Translations under genes and position numbers: made by a program
Shown: positions 34,307 through 45,827 of the stretch, in pieces
How positions within the stretch are numbered: position 1 is the first letter of the stretch
How the letters are laid out: every line of letters begins with the position of its first letter
The notes under the pieces: generated by a model
What the model was told of the DNA's origin: nothing
The model's input: the letters and a program-made list of their open reading frames with translations, nothing else
The model's database searches: none
NCBI GenBank assembly: GCA_963422465.1
Contig: OY730171.1
Location: forward strand, 1,426,001 to 1,490,000
Source: Lichina pygmaea
Lineage: Eukaryota > Ascomycota > Lichinomycetes > Lichinales > Lichinaceae
Direction of reading: 5' to 3'
Length of the DNA: 64,000 nt

Positions 34307-34437
34307 CTTAGTGGAAAGAGCACTTGTCGGTGGGCATTGTGTCAGACGGTTGATCCGTGGACACAGAGTCTGCCCAGCTGGGCGGTTGATCCGCTCACTG
34401 ACAGATGAGGGGCGTGGGTTCGATTCCCACATCGTTC
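34307..34437 (+). tRNA. tRNA-like gene with ~60-80 nt structured insert
   Basis: Perfect 7-bp acceptor (GAACGAT/ATCGTTC), discriminator A, D arm TA-GCTTAGTGGAAAGAGC with a 4-bp stem, and a perfect T arm (GTGGG TTCGATT CCCAC) mark a Pol III tRNA-type unit. Two T-runs follow (34450-34454 and 34459-34465), fitting Pol III termination. Between the D and T arms lies about 85 nt instead of about 22. TTGTCGGT pairs with ACTGACAG (two wobbles) as an extended stem enclosing GGGCA/TGCCC, TGTGTC/GACACA and two hairpins that share CGGTTGATCCG. No canonical anticodon loop with T33 could be placed, so the amino acid is not assigned. Alternatives are a tRNA with an unusually long intron or a tRNA-derived non-coding RNA. 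Confidence 0.55.
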
Positions 34438-34845
34438 ATACATAAAACATTTTTGTAATTTTTTTGGTATTCTAGTATGTATGTACTCCATACGGAGGTG
34501 ATCGAGATCATCATGCCGGTCAGCTTAGGGACATCCCGTGACGTTCTACAGTCACGTGATAGTATGCACAGTCCTTGACGCAAAGTGCAGAAGTTTTCGA
34601 GATTTTTTACGGTCAATACGTGCTGTGAGAGTCTTATTACTTTTATAAGCTACTGGTACCATCTATACTGGAAGCAATCACGTGCCGTATCTGAGCCTCA
34701 TCAAGCGAGTTTCTCAGCAACTCCAAGATCCTAACTTAGATCGAACGTCCTAGCCAACTTCATCCGACGTTGCCTTACTTACCGTCCCTCCGCTCGTCTG
34801 CAATCCAGCACAGCTAGATATTAACTCGGACTGTGCGGTTCCAAA

Positions 34846-37382
34846 ATGGCAGAGCTCAACTTTGGCGGCAGTGATGAAGAGTATGCGGAGTTGAAGAAGC
34901 TGAACGCGGACGTGGTGAGCCATCGACGCCTTCCCTCCATGCTCCCTCTTTTCGAACGCTACTGACCCGTCGCTTCAACTCCTGTAGCACGAAGACCTCG
35001 ATAACTTTGAGAACTGGGAGAAACTATTACGTGCGGCCGAGACGCTCGAAGGTGGCCTCAATCGCAATTCTAGCCCGCAGGCTATTGCGGCCACTCGCGA
35101 GATCTACGACCGCTTTCTTGCAAAGTTCCCTCTGCTGTTCGGCTATTGGAAAAAGTATGCCGACCTTGAGTTCTCGATCGCGGGAACGGAGGCGGCGGAG
35201 ATGGTACGTGAACCGCGCGCATCCCAGCTGAGACGGGTCCTGACCTGCTCTAGGTGTACGAGCGCGGTGTCGCCAGCGTGTTCAACTCGGTCGACCTGTG
35301 GACCAACTACTGTAGCTTCAAGGTCGAAACGAGCCATGACCCCGATGTCATTCGAGAGTAAGTGATGAAGGGCCTGCTTTCCCTCCCTCGAAAGAAGCTA
35401 CGCAGCTCGGATCGTAGCCGGCAGCAACCGGCTGTCGCCCTAGATTGACACGGAGCTTCCGGGCCGGACTAGCCTACCGACGGTCGCGACATCCTCACTG
35501 GAAGGACATTTAGCATCAATTTGCTGCAGAGCACTTGGACGAGGAGAACGTTTCTTCCTTGACATGAAAGCCCATTGATCCCACCCACTCTCATCGCACC
35601 TCATTCGAGACCAAATCGGGCGTCGCCGCGAGGCCGCTGTTGGGAAGAGCTTGAACGGTTGAGCGTTCTGATCACTCGCATCTGCCATGTTTGCCCGTCC
35701 TCTGCACCTTTCCTAGCTTCTGTGCCTTGACCCCTCCTCTCCTCCGAACTTTTCCTAGCGGCAGCAGCCTATGCTAACGGGCCATTTTGTCTGCCTAGAC
35801 TCTTCGAACGCGGAGCTCAGTTCGTCGGTCTCGACTTCCTCGCCCATCCCTTCTGGGACAAGTACCTCGAGTTCGAAGATCGTGTAGAGGCTCAGGACAA
35901 GATCTTTGCCATCCTCGACCGAGTCGTACACATCCCGATGCATCAATACGCGCGGTACTTTGAACGGTACCGACAGCTGGCCCAGTCGCGCCCACTTGAC
36001 GAGCTACTGCCCGCCGAGACGCTCCAGCAGTTTCGGCAAGAGATCGAAACCCAAGACCCCACCGCCATTCAGCCGGGCGCACCACCGACCAAGACCGAGC
36101 TCGAGATCGACCGTGAGCTCAGGGCTCGTATCGATAACTTCCACCTCGAGATCTTTTCCAGGACGCAAACCGAGACAACGAAGCGATGGACTTATGAGTC
36201 CGAGATCAAGCGTCCGTATTTCCACGTGACCGAACTGGACGATGCTCAGTTGACCAACTGGCGGAAGTATCTCGACTTCGAGGAGGCCGAGGGAGGCTAC
36301 TCCCGCGCGCAGTTCCTGTACGAACGCTGTCTGGTCACCTGCGCCTACTACGACGAGTTCTGGTATCGATATGCGCGTTGGATGTTGAACCAGGACGGCA
36401 AGGAGGAGGAGGTGCGAAACATCTATCAGCGTGCAAGTATGCTGTACGTCCCCATCGGGCGGCCGGGCATCCGGCTACAGTATGCCTTGTTCGAGGAGAT
36501 GTGTGGCCGAGAGAGCGTCGCGGAGGATGTCTACAAGAGCATCCTGACGGCGCTGCCTGGAAACGTCGAGGTCATCGTGTCGTGGGCGGACATGCAACGT
36601 CGTTTCGGCGGACACGACTCCGCGATCAAGGTCCTCCAAGAGCAGATCGACCTAAGGGAGACGGACATCTACGCCAAAGGTCACCTCGTTGCCGAGTGGG
36701 CTCGGATACTGTGGAAGACAAAGGGCTCCGCCGAAGCGGCTCGTCAGGTCTTTCAGAAGAACCATCACTGGTATCTGGACAGTCGGGCCTTCTGGATCAG
36801 CTACTTCAACTTCGAGCTTGAGCAGCCGAGTAACGCCGAGACCGAGCCGACGCAATACGCGCGAATCAAGCAAGTCTACGAAGATATCCGACGCAAAGCC
36901 CACCTTCCGCTGCTCACGGTCAGCGACGTGACGCAACAGTATCTAAACTACCTGCAGCGACGTGGAGCTAAGGGCTGCGCCAAGGAATGGATGTATCTGG
37001 ACAAGGAGATTAGAGGGTGAGCCCTCGCGCAGCCTAACGCGTGACATGAGACAAGGAGCTAATGGCCCTCTCCGGCTGCAGACCAATCTCTGTGCAGAGA
37101 GAACACAAGAAGAAGCTGGCAGATGACGGGCTAGAGGAATCAACGGATCGCCGCCGGCTAAGAGAAAACGGTCATCCCGGGGTCGAGATCGACGAGGCTG
37201 CCATCCAGCGAGGCGAGAATCCGTACACGAAGTACTACCTCTTGCAGGGAGAGCAGCCCGTTCCAACCGGTCCCGCTCAGGTAAGGGTCCACTTGCAGCA
37301 TCTGTAGACCTAGTCTTGCTCGGGTCGCCGCTGACGATGGTCGTCTACTCTCCAGGTGCAGCCGCAACCGATTCGCTTTTAA
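34846..37382 (+). CDS. PRP39: U1 snRNP protein PRP39
   Basis: HAT-repeat scaffold of the U1 snRNP, acting in 5' splice-site recognition in the nucleus. Six exons: 34846-34914, 34988-35203, 35254-35357, 35799-37016, 37082-37280 and 37356-37382. Product 610 aa. Every junction keeps the frame and the family sequence: FGYWKKYADLEF, VYERGVASVFNSVDLW, LFERGAQFVGLDFLAHPFWDKY, the HAT block up to DKEIRG, then NPYTKYYLLQGE and the short end VQPQPIRF. Branch sites CTAAC (intron 3), CCTAACG (4) and GCTGACG (5) are visible. Intron 3 is 441 nt, several times longer than any other intron in the window. The last exon is only 27 nt including the stop. Confidence 0.93.
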
Positions 37383-39822
37383 TAGACAAGAGTCTTGGCT
37401 CCACCTTTGGTATGCAAAAGCTGGATACCCCACGGTGCGTCCGAGGCTTGGTCTCGCCGCCCTTGGGTCTGTCGGTCATTACAGTGTGGGACGTTGCTCC
37501 ATGGCAACCTTTCATCATCCATCTGTTGTCTGTTACCCTTGCTCGCCTCTAGTCGGCACTCTTGTCGTCGGGTCATGTTTTCGGCCCTTTACAAATATAC
37601 CGACTGCTTCTCTTGTATGTCTGTGTCGGGGTGACAAGAGCTCGACGCACGTTGTAGATCGCGGCCATCTAGCAGGGCAGAACACTTGAAATGGAGCGCC
37701 TAATTGAGCCTTCGAGAGAGACTTGTAATCAATTATTTGCCTCGACATTGCACGCGTTCGCCCACCCAGCACTCCTTTGCCTGGTCTGAGCCGCTGCAGG
37801 GATTTATCCAGAGATAGATGCGGCACACCAAACAGCAGCGAGTGTCTGCATTTCCAACAATGGTTATCTTCGTCGGCCTCAGCCCTCGATCATCCTGACG
37901 GGCACTACGACCGGCTGGACAGCTACATACATTCCACGTCGTGTGAACCAAGTGAAAGCTCTCTCAGCAGGAATCCGAGGAGGCGCATGTCTCGAAACCA
38001 CTCAGACGCCCCTCGAAGAGCAGGTACACCGTGGTTTCGTCTGGGAGCAGGGGCTCCCAGCCACGCGACAGGGGCTCGATCAGCTCTTCAAGGCCTCTAT
38101 TCTTGGAGCTGACGCGAGCTTCTAGGTAGAGGTCAAGGCTCAAGCGCGGGGCAGGCAGATGACCGACGCTATGATCATCCCCGGATCTTGTTCCTTCGAG
38201 GACTGGAGGTCAATTATCAAGCGCACAGCAAGACCGAGCGGAGACCGTCGAAGCAGGCGACACGCCGCGAATAGATCAAACCGCAGCAAACGGTCAACAG
38301 ACGGGTGTGGCGCCGGAGGGGAAGAGCACGACCGTCTATTTCTACGAAGAATGCGAGATGCAACAGCTTTATCTGGCAACACCACCTTCAGTGGCCGGAC
38401 TGGGGCGTGGTCTTTAGCGCCACAGCAGCTGAGCGCGCGTCGCGCGAGGTCAATCCAATCGCGCGTCGCATCTTTCCTCTAACCCCACACTCGAGTTTGC
38501 GCGCCCTTGGCTCTACGATTGAATGGATTACCGACGACGCGAAAGTACCGCGCGCTCTTTGCGGGGGTTCGGCGAGGAGGTAACGGAGGTGAGTGTATCG
38601 CGCTGTTTGGAACGTCGAACGAGCGAACGATGATACTCCGGCGTGGTATGCCCACTCGACCTACTCGGGCGTCTACTACATACGAGTACGCCGCCTGGAG
38701 ATAAATATCCGCTGATTCTTCCATCGCCAGAGCAAGCAAGCGTCCCCAATCCACAGCTGACAGCTCATATTGGTCCTGGCAGTGCCTGGGTAGCCCCAGA
38801 AATAGCAACTCGCCAGCGCGCTAGAGCACGACGCTAAGGGACCGCTCTTGCATTGAAGGATTTGAGACCTGCAGCGCGGCCAAGCATCCCCCGAACCAAG
38901 AGCTTCAGTGAAGAACGACACCCTATTTGTCGAATCCAATCTCTGTGTCGACGCATCTCAACGTTCTCATCCCGCCGGCCGCGCACGTCGAGCCCGCAGC
39001 CTACCTCCGCACCCGTCCGTCCGCCCTTCGGGACCGCCCCGTGCCCTCCTTCGGGCAGCCATATAGGTTGCTAAGGCAAGGCGGAAAACGCTTGGTCTGA
39101 AGCAGGCAGTGGAACGACTCGATCTGGTTTGGCGCTCTGGGAGGGAGTGGAAAAGCGGTCTTGCCCTTCCCGGACGGCGCGCGGGCGGCAAGTTCTTTGG
39201 TGCACGGGAGCGAGCCCCAGCGGCGGGTCGGCCGTCGGTCGTTGCGCGTCCTCGTCCTTGGTTTTCTTTTGTTGCGCGACACCCATCAGAATCGACCGGC
39301 GCCGAAGGTGTTCGTTGGTCGATCCTAGACTACGCGCCCGCCCTTCCGCCGCCGCAGGTATCGAATACCTCGGCGTCGTGTGGCGCGCCGCGGCAACGGT
39401 GAGGTTGCTTCTGCGTCCCGGGTACTTTGAAGGTCGCTAATGGGTTTGCGCAGGGCCAACGCGAAGCGCTTGCGGCAAGCTTCGCCGTGGCGGTCGGGTT
39501 TCGGGGCGCGGCCGTGTTGTCTGGTCCCATCGCGGATGGTTTAAATACACGCCGTTGGAGCTTCCTCTCCGCATCGGGGGTTTCCTTCGCTCCTCTTCCC
39601 GTCGCCGTCCACCCCCCTCCTTCCATCCTCCCTCTCCTCCAGGCTCGGCGCCAGAGTCCGTCAGAAAGGCGAAGACGAAGCAGAGGAACGGCCTGGCCTC
39701 GTCATTCCTTTCGTGGGACCAGCCGCTTGTCAGCGAGGCGTGCAGGCTGGAGTCGCGCCGACGACGGCCATCGCGACGACGATCACCGCGACGACGGACT
39801 CGCTGCCAGAAGCAGCGTCGTC
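37383..39822. other. Intergenic between PRP39 and the conserved gene
   Basis: No gene supported. The right end (from about 39250) is GC-rich and is probably the promoter and 5' leader of the next gene. A TTTAAATA element at 39540-39547 lies about 280 bases before its ATG and may be a TATA box. Confidence 0.5.
39540..39547 (+). promoter_or_regulatory. Possible TATA box
   Basis: TTTAAATA stands out in GC-rich surroundings upstream of the gene at 39823. The distance to the ATG would imply a 5' leader of roughly 250 nt. Confidence 0.3.
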
Positions 39823-40431
39823 ATGATGGCGACTTCGACCAGGCCGGCCCTGCCGGCGCTGAAGACGCCCGCGTCGGCAACGCTCCCATCAGAGCTCCCG
39901 AGAAGCCCGTACCCGGGAACGCCGTTGCTCGTCAAGGCCGAGGACGGCTTCAAGACACCGATCACGCCTCCCACCGCCTACATGGACTTTCTCAAGGCCG
40001 TCTCGAGCCCGATGACGGACGGGCTCAAGTCGGGCAAGTCCACGCCGACGTCGGCGCCGTCCAGCGAGAGCAGCGCCTGCTCGTGTCAGTGCGAGGGTCA
40101 GAAGGGCAAGGGTTCTCCGTCGTCGCCGGCACAACCGCAATCGGCGCCGACGTCGGCAACGCTGCGGCGGCTCATGATCCCGCCGTCCCCGCTCCGCTCC
40201 CCCGGCGGCACCGACTCTCCCATCAGCGCCTTCTCCATCCGGTCGCCCTTCACCGTGCGATCGCCGTTCGAGTGGGATTTCGAGGGCGGCAAGCGATGGT
40301 CTCCGGACGGCGCCAGGTCAGGCGCCGCCCGGCCCGTCAGCGTCCGTCAGGTGGTGACCCGCACCGTCACGTACAAGCCTCGGATGGACCTCGCGCCGCC
40401 GCCGAAGGGGAAGAAACGGCGACTCGAGTGA
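39823..40431 (+). CDS. Conserved fungal protein of unknown function
   Basis: Single exon, 202 aa, mostly low-complexity Ser/Pro/Thr. I recall a family of ascomycete hypothetical proteins with the same layout: an N-terminal MATSTRPALPALKTP-like segment, the block TPITPPTAYMDFLKAVSSP near residue 45, a short cysteine-rich patch (CSCQCE), a RRLMIPPSPL segment, and a basic end RQVVTRTVTYK followed by PPKGKKRRLE. No known enzymatic domain. The Lys/Arg end could be a nuclear localisation signal. The frame is open upstream to 39427, but the homologue-like part begins at the ATG pair 39823/39826, so the start was placed there. Confidence 0.75.
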   Translation: MMATSTRPALPALKTPASATLPSELPRSPYPGTPLLVKAEDGFKTPITPPTAYMDFLKAVSSPMTDGLKSGKSTPTSAPSSESSACSCQCEGQKGKGSPSSPAQPQSAPTSATLRRLMIPPSPLRSPGGTDSPISAFSIRSPFTVRSPFEWDFEGGKRWSPDGARSGAARPVSVRQVVTRTVTYKPRMDLAPPPKGKKRRLE

Positions 40432-43400
40432 CGCGGATTCGATCTGACGATCCTGGCATCATCCATTCGTTCATCCTAGATACCCTCACCGCCGACGTTC
40501 TGCCTCTCTCTCACTTTGACACGACCCGAGACTACACAGCCCTACACCACCCTACGCTACGCTACGCTATCCACGACACCATAGTCCACCGCAGCGGCAT
40601 CGCGGCATTCTGGTACCAAAAAAGGCCACCCCTTTCCGCATCCCTTTCGACCTCACGACGACGACTCGATTCACGATGACGAGGAACGCTTGATATCTCT
40701 CTCTCTTTCTCGGTCTCACTCTCATTCTTTGGGAGGGACATCAGGTCCGTACGCAGGGCGTACGACGGAGTACAACAACAGCAACAAAAACGACAACAAC
40801 AACGACAGTCACACCAAGGGGTGGTCGGTCATCTCTTCTCTCCCTTCCTTCCTGGAGTAATCTCTCCATCCTTGATTGTTGCTGTTCAAACGATTCCCAT
40901 TCCGGCGTTCCTACGGAGTGAGGAGCGAGCAAAGAGCGGGGAAAACATTGGCGACGGCATCGCGGGTTGGGGAATATCTTTTTTTTTCATTCTCTTTTTT
41001 GGCGTTTCCTATCTCGCGCAACTCTTGCTTTTTTTTTTTTTTTTTTTATCATCGTCTCATCCGTCGATATATATCGTTACGGAATTGACAAGGCTGCTTG
41101 AAAATCATCGCTGGTCGTTCGGTCCTTCTCTTCGTTGCCGTTCGCTGCGTCGTCGTCACGGCAGAGGCTAGATTCGACGCCTCTTGCTCGTCTCGTAGTC
41201 GTCCGTACGACGCTCTACCTCGGTTGATACCCACACTACCTCACCCTCTCCAGCATACCAGATCAGATCCGATCAGACGAGACGCCGAACGGCCATCTCA
41301 GCCTTCTGACATCTCCCATCTCGGCCGGCACATCTAATCACTTGCCACCACAGACAAGCCAAACATGACAGCTCCACCGGTAGTGTTGCTACTGCTATGC
41401 TATAAACAGCACAACCAGCGGGTCCTTCTTCCTCCGTCTCGAGAGCTACAGGGACCCTCCAATCGAGTAGCTGCGCGCCGAGGCTGGAGGTCTGCTGCTT
41501 CGCTCGCAGCTCCATCCGTACTGTACGTACGTGAGTGCTATTATCGTAGCCCCCCCCCCTGACGCCCAAGGTCCGATGCTCGACGTCCAATCACACGCCC
41601 GTCCGGTGAGCTGGAAGCGGGCGTGGCGGGTATGTACGTAAGTACCGCAGCATGTTAGAAGAGCTACCATACGGAGGTACTAGACTCACAGCTCTCGTCA
41701 CATCGCATCACATCAACCGACACATGCGCTGCCGGTCACACTATGGCGCTACCACCACGGCTGTCGTTATCGTCGTCGTCGTCGTCAGATGACATGTGTC
41801 CCGTAGGTCTACACACACACATCCACGAGTAAATAGCTCCGAACGACCCTTTTTCATACCGGCGTCTTCGGGCCCGCGACGACGAGCTCGGTCTCCCAAC
41901 GAGCTGGTCCTTCCGCGTTAGGGCCCGCGAGACCGAGATCCATCGGCGGAGCGGAATGCTATACTGTACGTGGAGCTATGGAGGTACAGCACGTACGTAC
42001 GTGTGTATGTACTGTACGGAAGTATGTAGGGGCAGATATGAAGGTGCAGCTATAGCCGTGTGGACTTTCTCGGCGGCTGTATCTTATCGGACTCGCTGTG
42101 GGAGGAGCTGCTTGAGAGGACCTGAGATGGAGATGGAGCTCTCTGAGAGCTGGTAGAGTACTGTACATCGTTCGCTCCGCAGAAAGCAGGAGGGTGGCTT
42201 TACCCAGCCGCTGAATGGTAGGCACGGTAGCGACGATAATCCTAGTCTGTAGGGGCAAATACTTGACGGAGCGCCTCCAATCTCTCCTGGGCAAATCAAA
42301 GCAGTAGTCAGTACCGAAGTACCTTCCGTACGTAACGTAGAGCTACTGTACAGTAGAAGTGAAGCTCCGTCTCCCGCGGCCTGACCCAGATGGGAGCTCA
42401 GACAGCGGCCTGCTGTATCTGCGGAATCCTCGAGCTAACGCATGTACGTAACGTACACGTTCCCTCTAAGCGCCCATCTCCCCCCTCCTTCCTTCTTTGG
42501 TCTTTGACTTTGCTCCAGCACTTGCATGGCGCGCCCTAACGGTAAGGATGTCCTGGAGCGGGGTCGCCTTACCCGCATACTGCCGTACTCGTACACACCT
42601 TTCACCCCGCAGCCTACTCATTGTCAAGTCAAATCAACCCAATCGCAGCTTTTTCATCTCTTGCATGTAATTCCGTAAGTTACTGTAGCCATCTCTGCCT
42701 AGACGTCTTGAAAGACAGGGATTAGCTTTCTCCCCCTCGGACCACACCCCTCTCGCAGTACGAGCCGTAACCAATCAAAGCTCAAGGAGAGCACGAAAAG
42801 CTCTTGACCGGTACGGTTTAGGTTGCATGAAACACGCATGAAGAAAGCGGCAAGGAAGAAAGAAGGTCGGGCGCTTAGATCTGCGGGAGACTTCTACCGT
42901 TCGACCCCGCCCGCATCTTCCTACGAGGTATGAGGAGAGATCCTGAAATAGAAACAATGTAGAACTCTATCTGGCGTCTACTGTACCGTGAAGAAGTGAA
43001 GGGCTGGTTCCGTGTCGGACGGCACGGAGGGGCACGCAATACTGTACGAGTAGGGGCCAGTAGGAGGAGATTGGTCGCAGGACTTGGTTTAAGCGCTAGG
43101 GTTACGTTGCCAGCTTCGGCAGCTTCGGATGGTGCTAAGCTCATTGGGTATGATGCGACTTGAGCGAGAGCTATTTATAAATCCCGGTATCGCTCATTGT
43201 CATTGTCCGAGAGGTTGCTGTCGTGGACCTTCCTCTCCTCTGTCACGATGCTGCGATGTCCTCAGGCTACAGGGGACACTACACTCTGTAGTCCTACGCT
43301 TGTAGTAGCTCTACAAGCTATTCTCCACTGCCACTGGTGCCACCGCCACTGTCCGGAGGACCACCGTACAGTAGAATCTTCCCCCGGCTAATCCCGGCCC

Positions 43401-43503
43401 ATCGTCCGCCATTTCACACGTGATTTCCCAACCCCATCCGATGGGGGGAGAGGGGAAGGGGTCCTGTTCCTTTACATATTCTTTCCTTTGGTTCTGTATT
43501 TCA

Positions 43504-43683
43504 GGACGATTGGTCTAGGGGTTTAAGGGCACTCGTGGGAGTCTCGGTAGCCAGTCTGAATATTCATGGGTGTGGACCAAGTTAGTGTCCCATGCGAATA
43601 TGGCAGTGGATACCTGGGCGCTCAGACAGCCGGCTTGTCCGGGGTCTGAAAAGGGGGGCGCGGGTTCGAATCCCGCATCGTCC
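43504..43683 (+). tRNA. tRNA-like gene with ~130-nt structured insert
   Basis: Perfect 7-bp acceptor (GGACGAT/ATCGTCC), a D-arm-like TGGTCTAGGGGTTTAAGGGC, and a perfect T arm (GCGGG TTCGAAT CCCGC) with a canonical B box. A seven-T run at 43708-43714 could end a Pol III transcript. Between the D and T arms lies about 130 nt with two clear helices: ATATTC..ATGGG with CCCATGCGAATAT, and TCAGAC with GTCTGA enclosing CCGG/CCGG. The D arm with GGTTTAAGG recalls class II (Leu/Ser) tRNAs, but no anticodon could be fixed. The perfect, sequence-distinct acceptor stem argues that pairing has been kept by selection. Confidence 0.55.
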
Positions 43684-43916
43684 ATCGTACTATTTCTCTT
43701 CTTTAAATTTTTTTCCTAGTGGAGGGGAGTCAGCTGCGCAGACTCAACATCAGGTGCTCGAGGAATGTACTCTAGTGGTCGGTGAACGAGTTTGATCACA
43801 ACATCCTTGACCAACCTCTCTCATCTATTGACCTTGTCGTCTTGAGTCTACCACAAAGCAAATTGGTCAAATGGACATGACCTGCCACCAGCGAAACGGA
43901 CGACACTGCCAACGCA

Positions 43917-45129
43917 CTATCCAAGGCGTCTCCACACTCTAGCAATCATCTGAGCTAGAGCACCCACGAAAAGGTCTCGACTCTTCTTGGACCTGCCTGC
44001 ACACCCATAGTCTACGACACAGCCATGTCGTTGATGTGCTCCAGCACTTCGACGGTATCTTCCAGGTACAGTACATCTGGACTTGCAAAGCACACGTTTC
44101 AACGCCGTTTGACATAGGGCTGCATCGTCTACAGTGTAGACTCACACTCAGCTTGGAGAGGATGCCGATTATGTCAACGTGGAGGTTCAAGTTCCCTTGA
44201 ATCCGATATCTCGCCCTGTCCCTCACTACCCAGCGCGCTCTGTCGCCTCCCTTCCTCATGACGCTCACTTCATTCGTGAAACCGAGGGACTTTCCGATCT
44301 CCTTGATTCGCACCAAAAGTCCTCGAGCGGGCCATCTGCAGCTGGGCGCGGCTTCCGTCATCAAGTTGACTGTTTCTGTCGAATGCCTCGAGGCTACAGT
44401 ATGTCCAAAAGACGGAGAGCATTTTGCAGACTCGCGGGCTCTCAGACCCTCCCAGAGCTTCATCGTTTGTAACTCTAGCTCGGGCTACCAAAGGCTTCGA
44501 GGCCGATGCAGATGTCCGTCGTGAGCCTGTCCAGCGGTGATGAAGTCGCCAACAGAGAACCCAAACAGTATCTTCGATATTGTGTGACAAAGCCTTGGCC
44601 TGGAAGATCCAAGACACCCACGAGTAGATCCAGCAACCGTGGAATCAGTAGCACCGTTATGCCTCTGTGGGACAGAAAGCAAGCCATCTCAGCTGCTAGA
44701 AAAAGCCTCGTTGGGTAGCAAGCAAGACTCCGCTGCGACTGAAGCGCATCAGAGTGCTTCCTCGGCGCGGCAGCTACTTCCAGTCTCCATGGAAAAAAAA
44801 GGACAAGAAGGATCTCACGTTGCAAGCCTATACTTGAACCGCGGTAGTACATGCCGCAGAGCCGACCTCCAATGGAAAAAAAACTTCCGAGGTCTGCTGT
44901 TCGACCTCCCCATTCTTCCATCTCCACTTCCTGAGATGGAAGCAAGTGGTTCTGTTGAAAGCATTCACCCAGCCATAATAAATCTTCTATCCAAGCCACT
45001 CTCATGTTTCATATCAGGAAGAGCCCAAGATCTCGTCCGCCAAGCCTTGACCGCTCTTAACCATCGAGAGTTTTCCACTGCTAGGGCTGTCAGAACATCA
45101 AAGACGCTCTCTCATGGGTAATAGTCTTA
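43917..45129 (-). pseudogene. Possible decayed gene fragment, STAND-like N-terminal region
   Basis: On the minus strand, short open pieces in different frames recall the helical N-terminal region of fungal STAND/ankyrin proteins: FGFSVGDFITAGQ near 44560, and further on KSLGFTNEV, RDRARYRI and HVDIIGILSKLS near 44160-44260. The same opening (MSFGFGVSDF) begins the ankyrin gene 3.5 kb away. No continuous exon set could be built, so if it was a gene it is broken. The likeness is weak and could be partly chance. Confidence 0.25.
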
Positions 45130-45827
45130 TCCCAAGCATAACGGCTTGGAAGGAAGCTGGGAAGAGGGAGGATGTGTCGTGATGGGAATTTCCTCAAGAT
45201 GGATTATCGTATAGAGATCGGTGGGCCAAGCTTGTGAATGTACAGTAAGGTTTACTATGGTAAGGTCAGTTTTGTCAAGCACAATTGAACAGAGTTGATC
45301 ACTTGTCTTCGAGCTATTGCTGGATGGTGACTGCCATCTTTGCTCGACATATCCTATCAGACAAGGGGGAGATGAAAAGTGGGTGTTCCGAGAGGAGCTG
45401 AAAAAGGGACTGGCAATCCTCCGGAGATGTATTGCATGCATGTTCGCCTCGTACCGTACCAGCCCTTGGAGCTACAGTGTCTTCTTCGTATAGGGCGCTC
45501 CAACAGTCGCTGCCAAAACAAAATTCCAAAACAAAGAGAGTGGTAGTAAATACATGAGAGAGATTTTCGTGGGGGCGTGGGAGTAAGGTTGTGCTGGACG
45601 AAGTCTTACAGACAAAACTGAACGATAGTAGGGAAAGACAAGAGCTTCATGAGTGATGATAGAGAGTTGGGCACGAGTGTGCTGAAAAACATATGGGAGT
45701 AGTCTTGCTTGTGGTGGGGCCTGAGGAGTTGACTGTGCATACACCGGGGAAAGAACAGATCATCAAGATTCAATCGCCAAGATTTCAGGGTCCATCAGAA
45801 TTTTCAGATTCCCTTGATACCAAGCTT

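Larger units (their letters stand above)
31625..34845. other. 3.2-kb intergenic region with tRNA-like loci
   Basis: Lies between the divergent PPCDC and PRP39 genes. Base composition is clearly lower in GC than the genes. It contains the tRNA-Tyr-like locus at 32836-32950 and the tRNA-like locus at 34307-34437. Near 33860-33980, diverged copies of a CACATGAAGTYCAC-containing segment recur. No protein gene is supported; a short open stretch at 31824-32060 has no recognisable domain. Confidence 0.55.
40432..45827. other. 5.4-kb accessory intergenic region
   Basis: The first 700 bases contain pyrimidine-rich stretches and T tracts (to 18 bases near 41030-41047), probably the 3' side of the preceding gene. 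41500-43100 is GTAC-rich. It holds the tRNA-like locus at 43504-43683 and a possible decayed gene at 43917-45129. No intact protein gene is supported. Confidence 0.5.
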
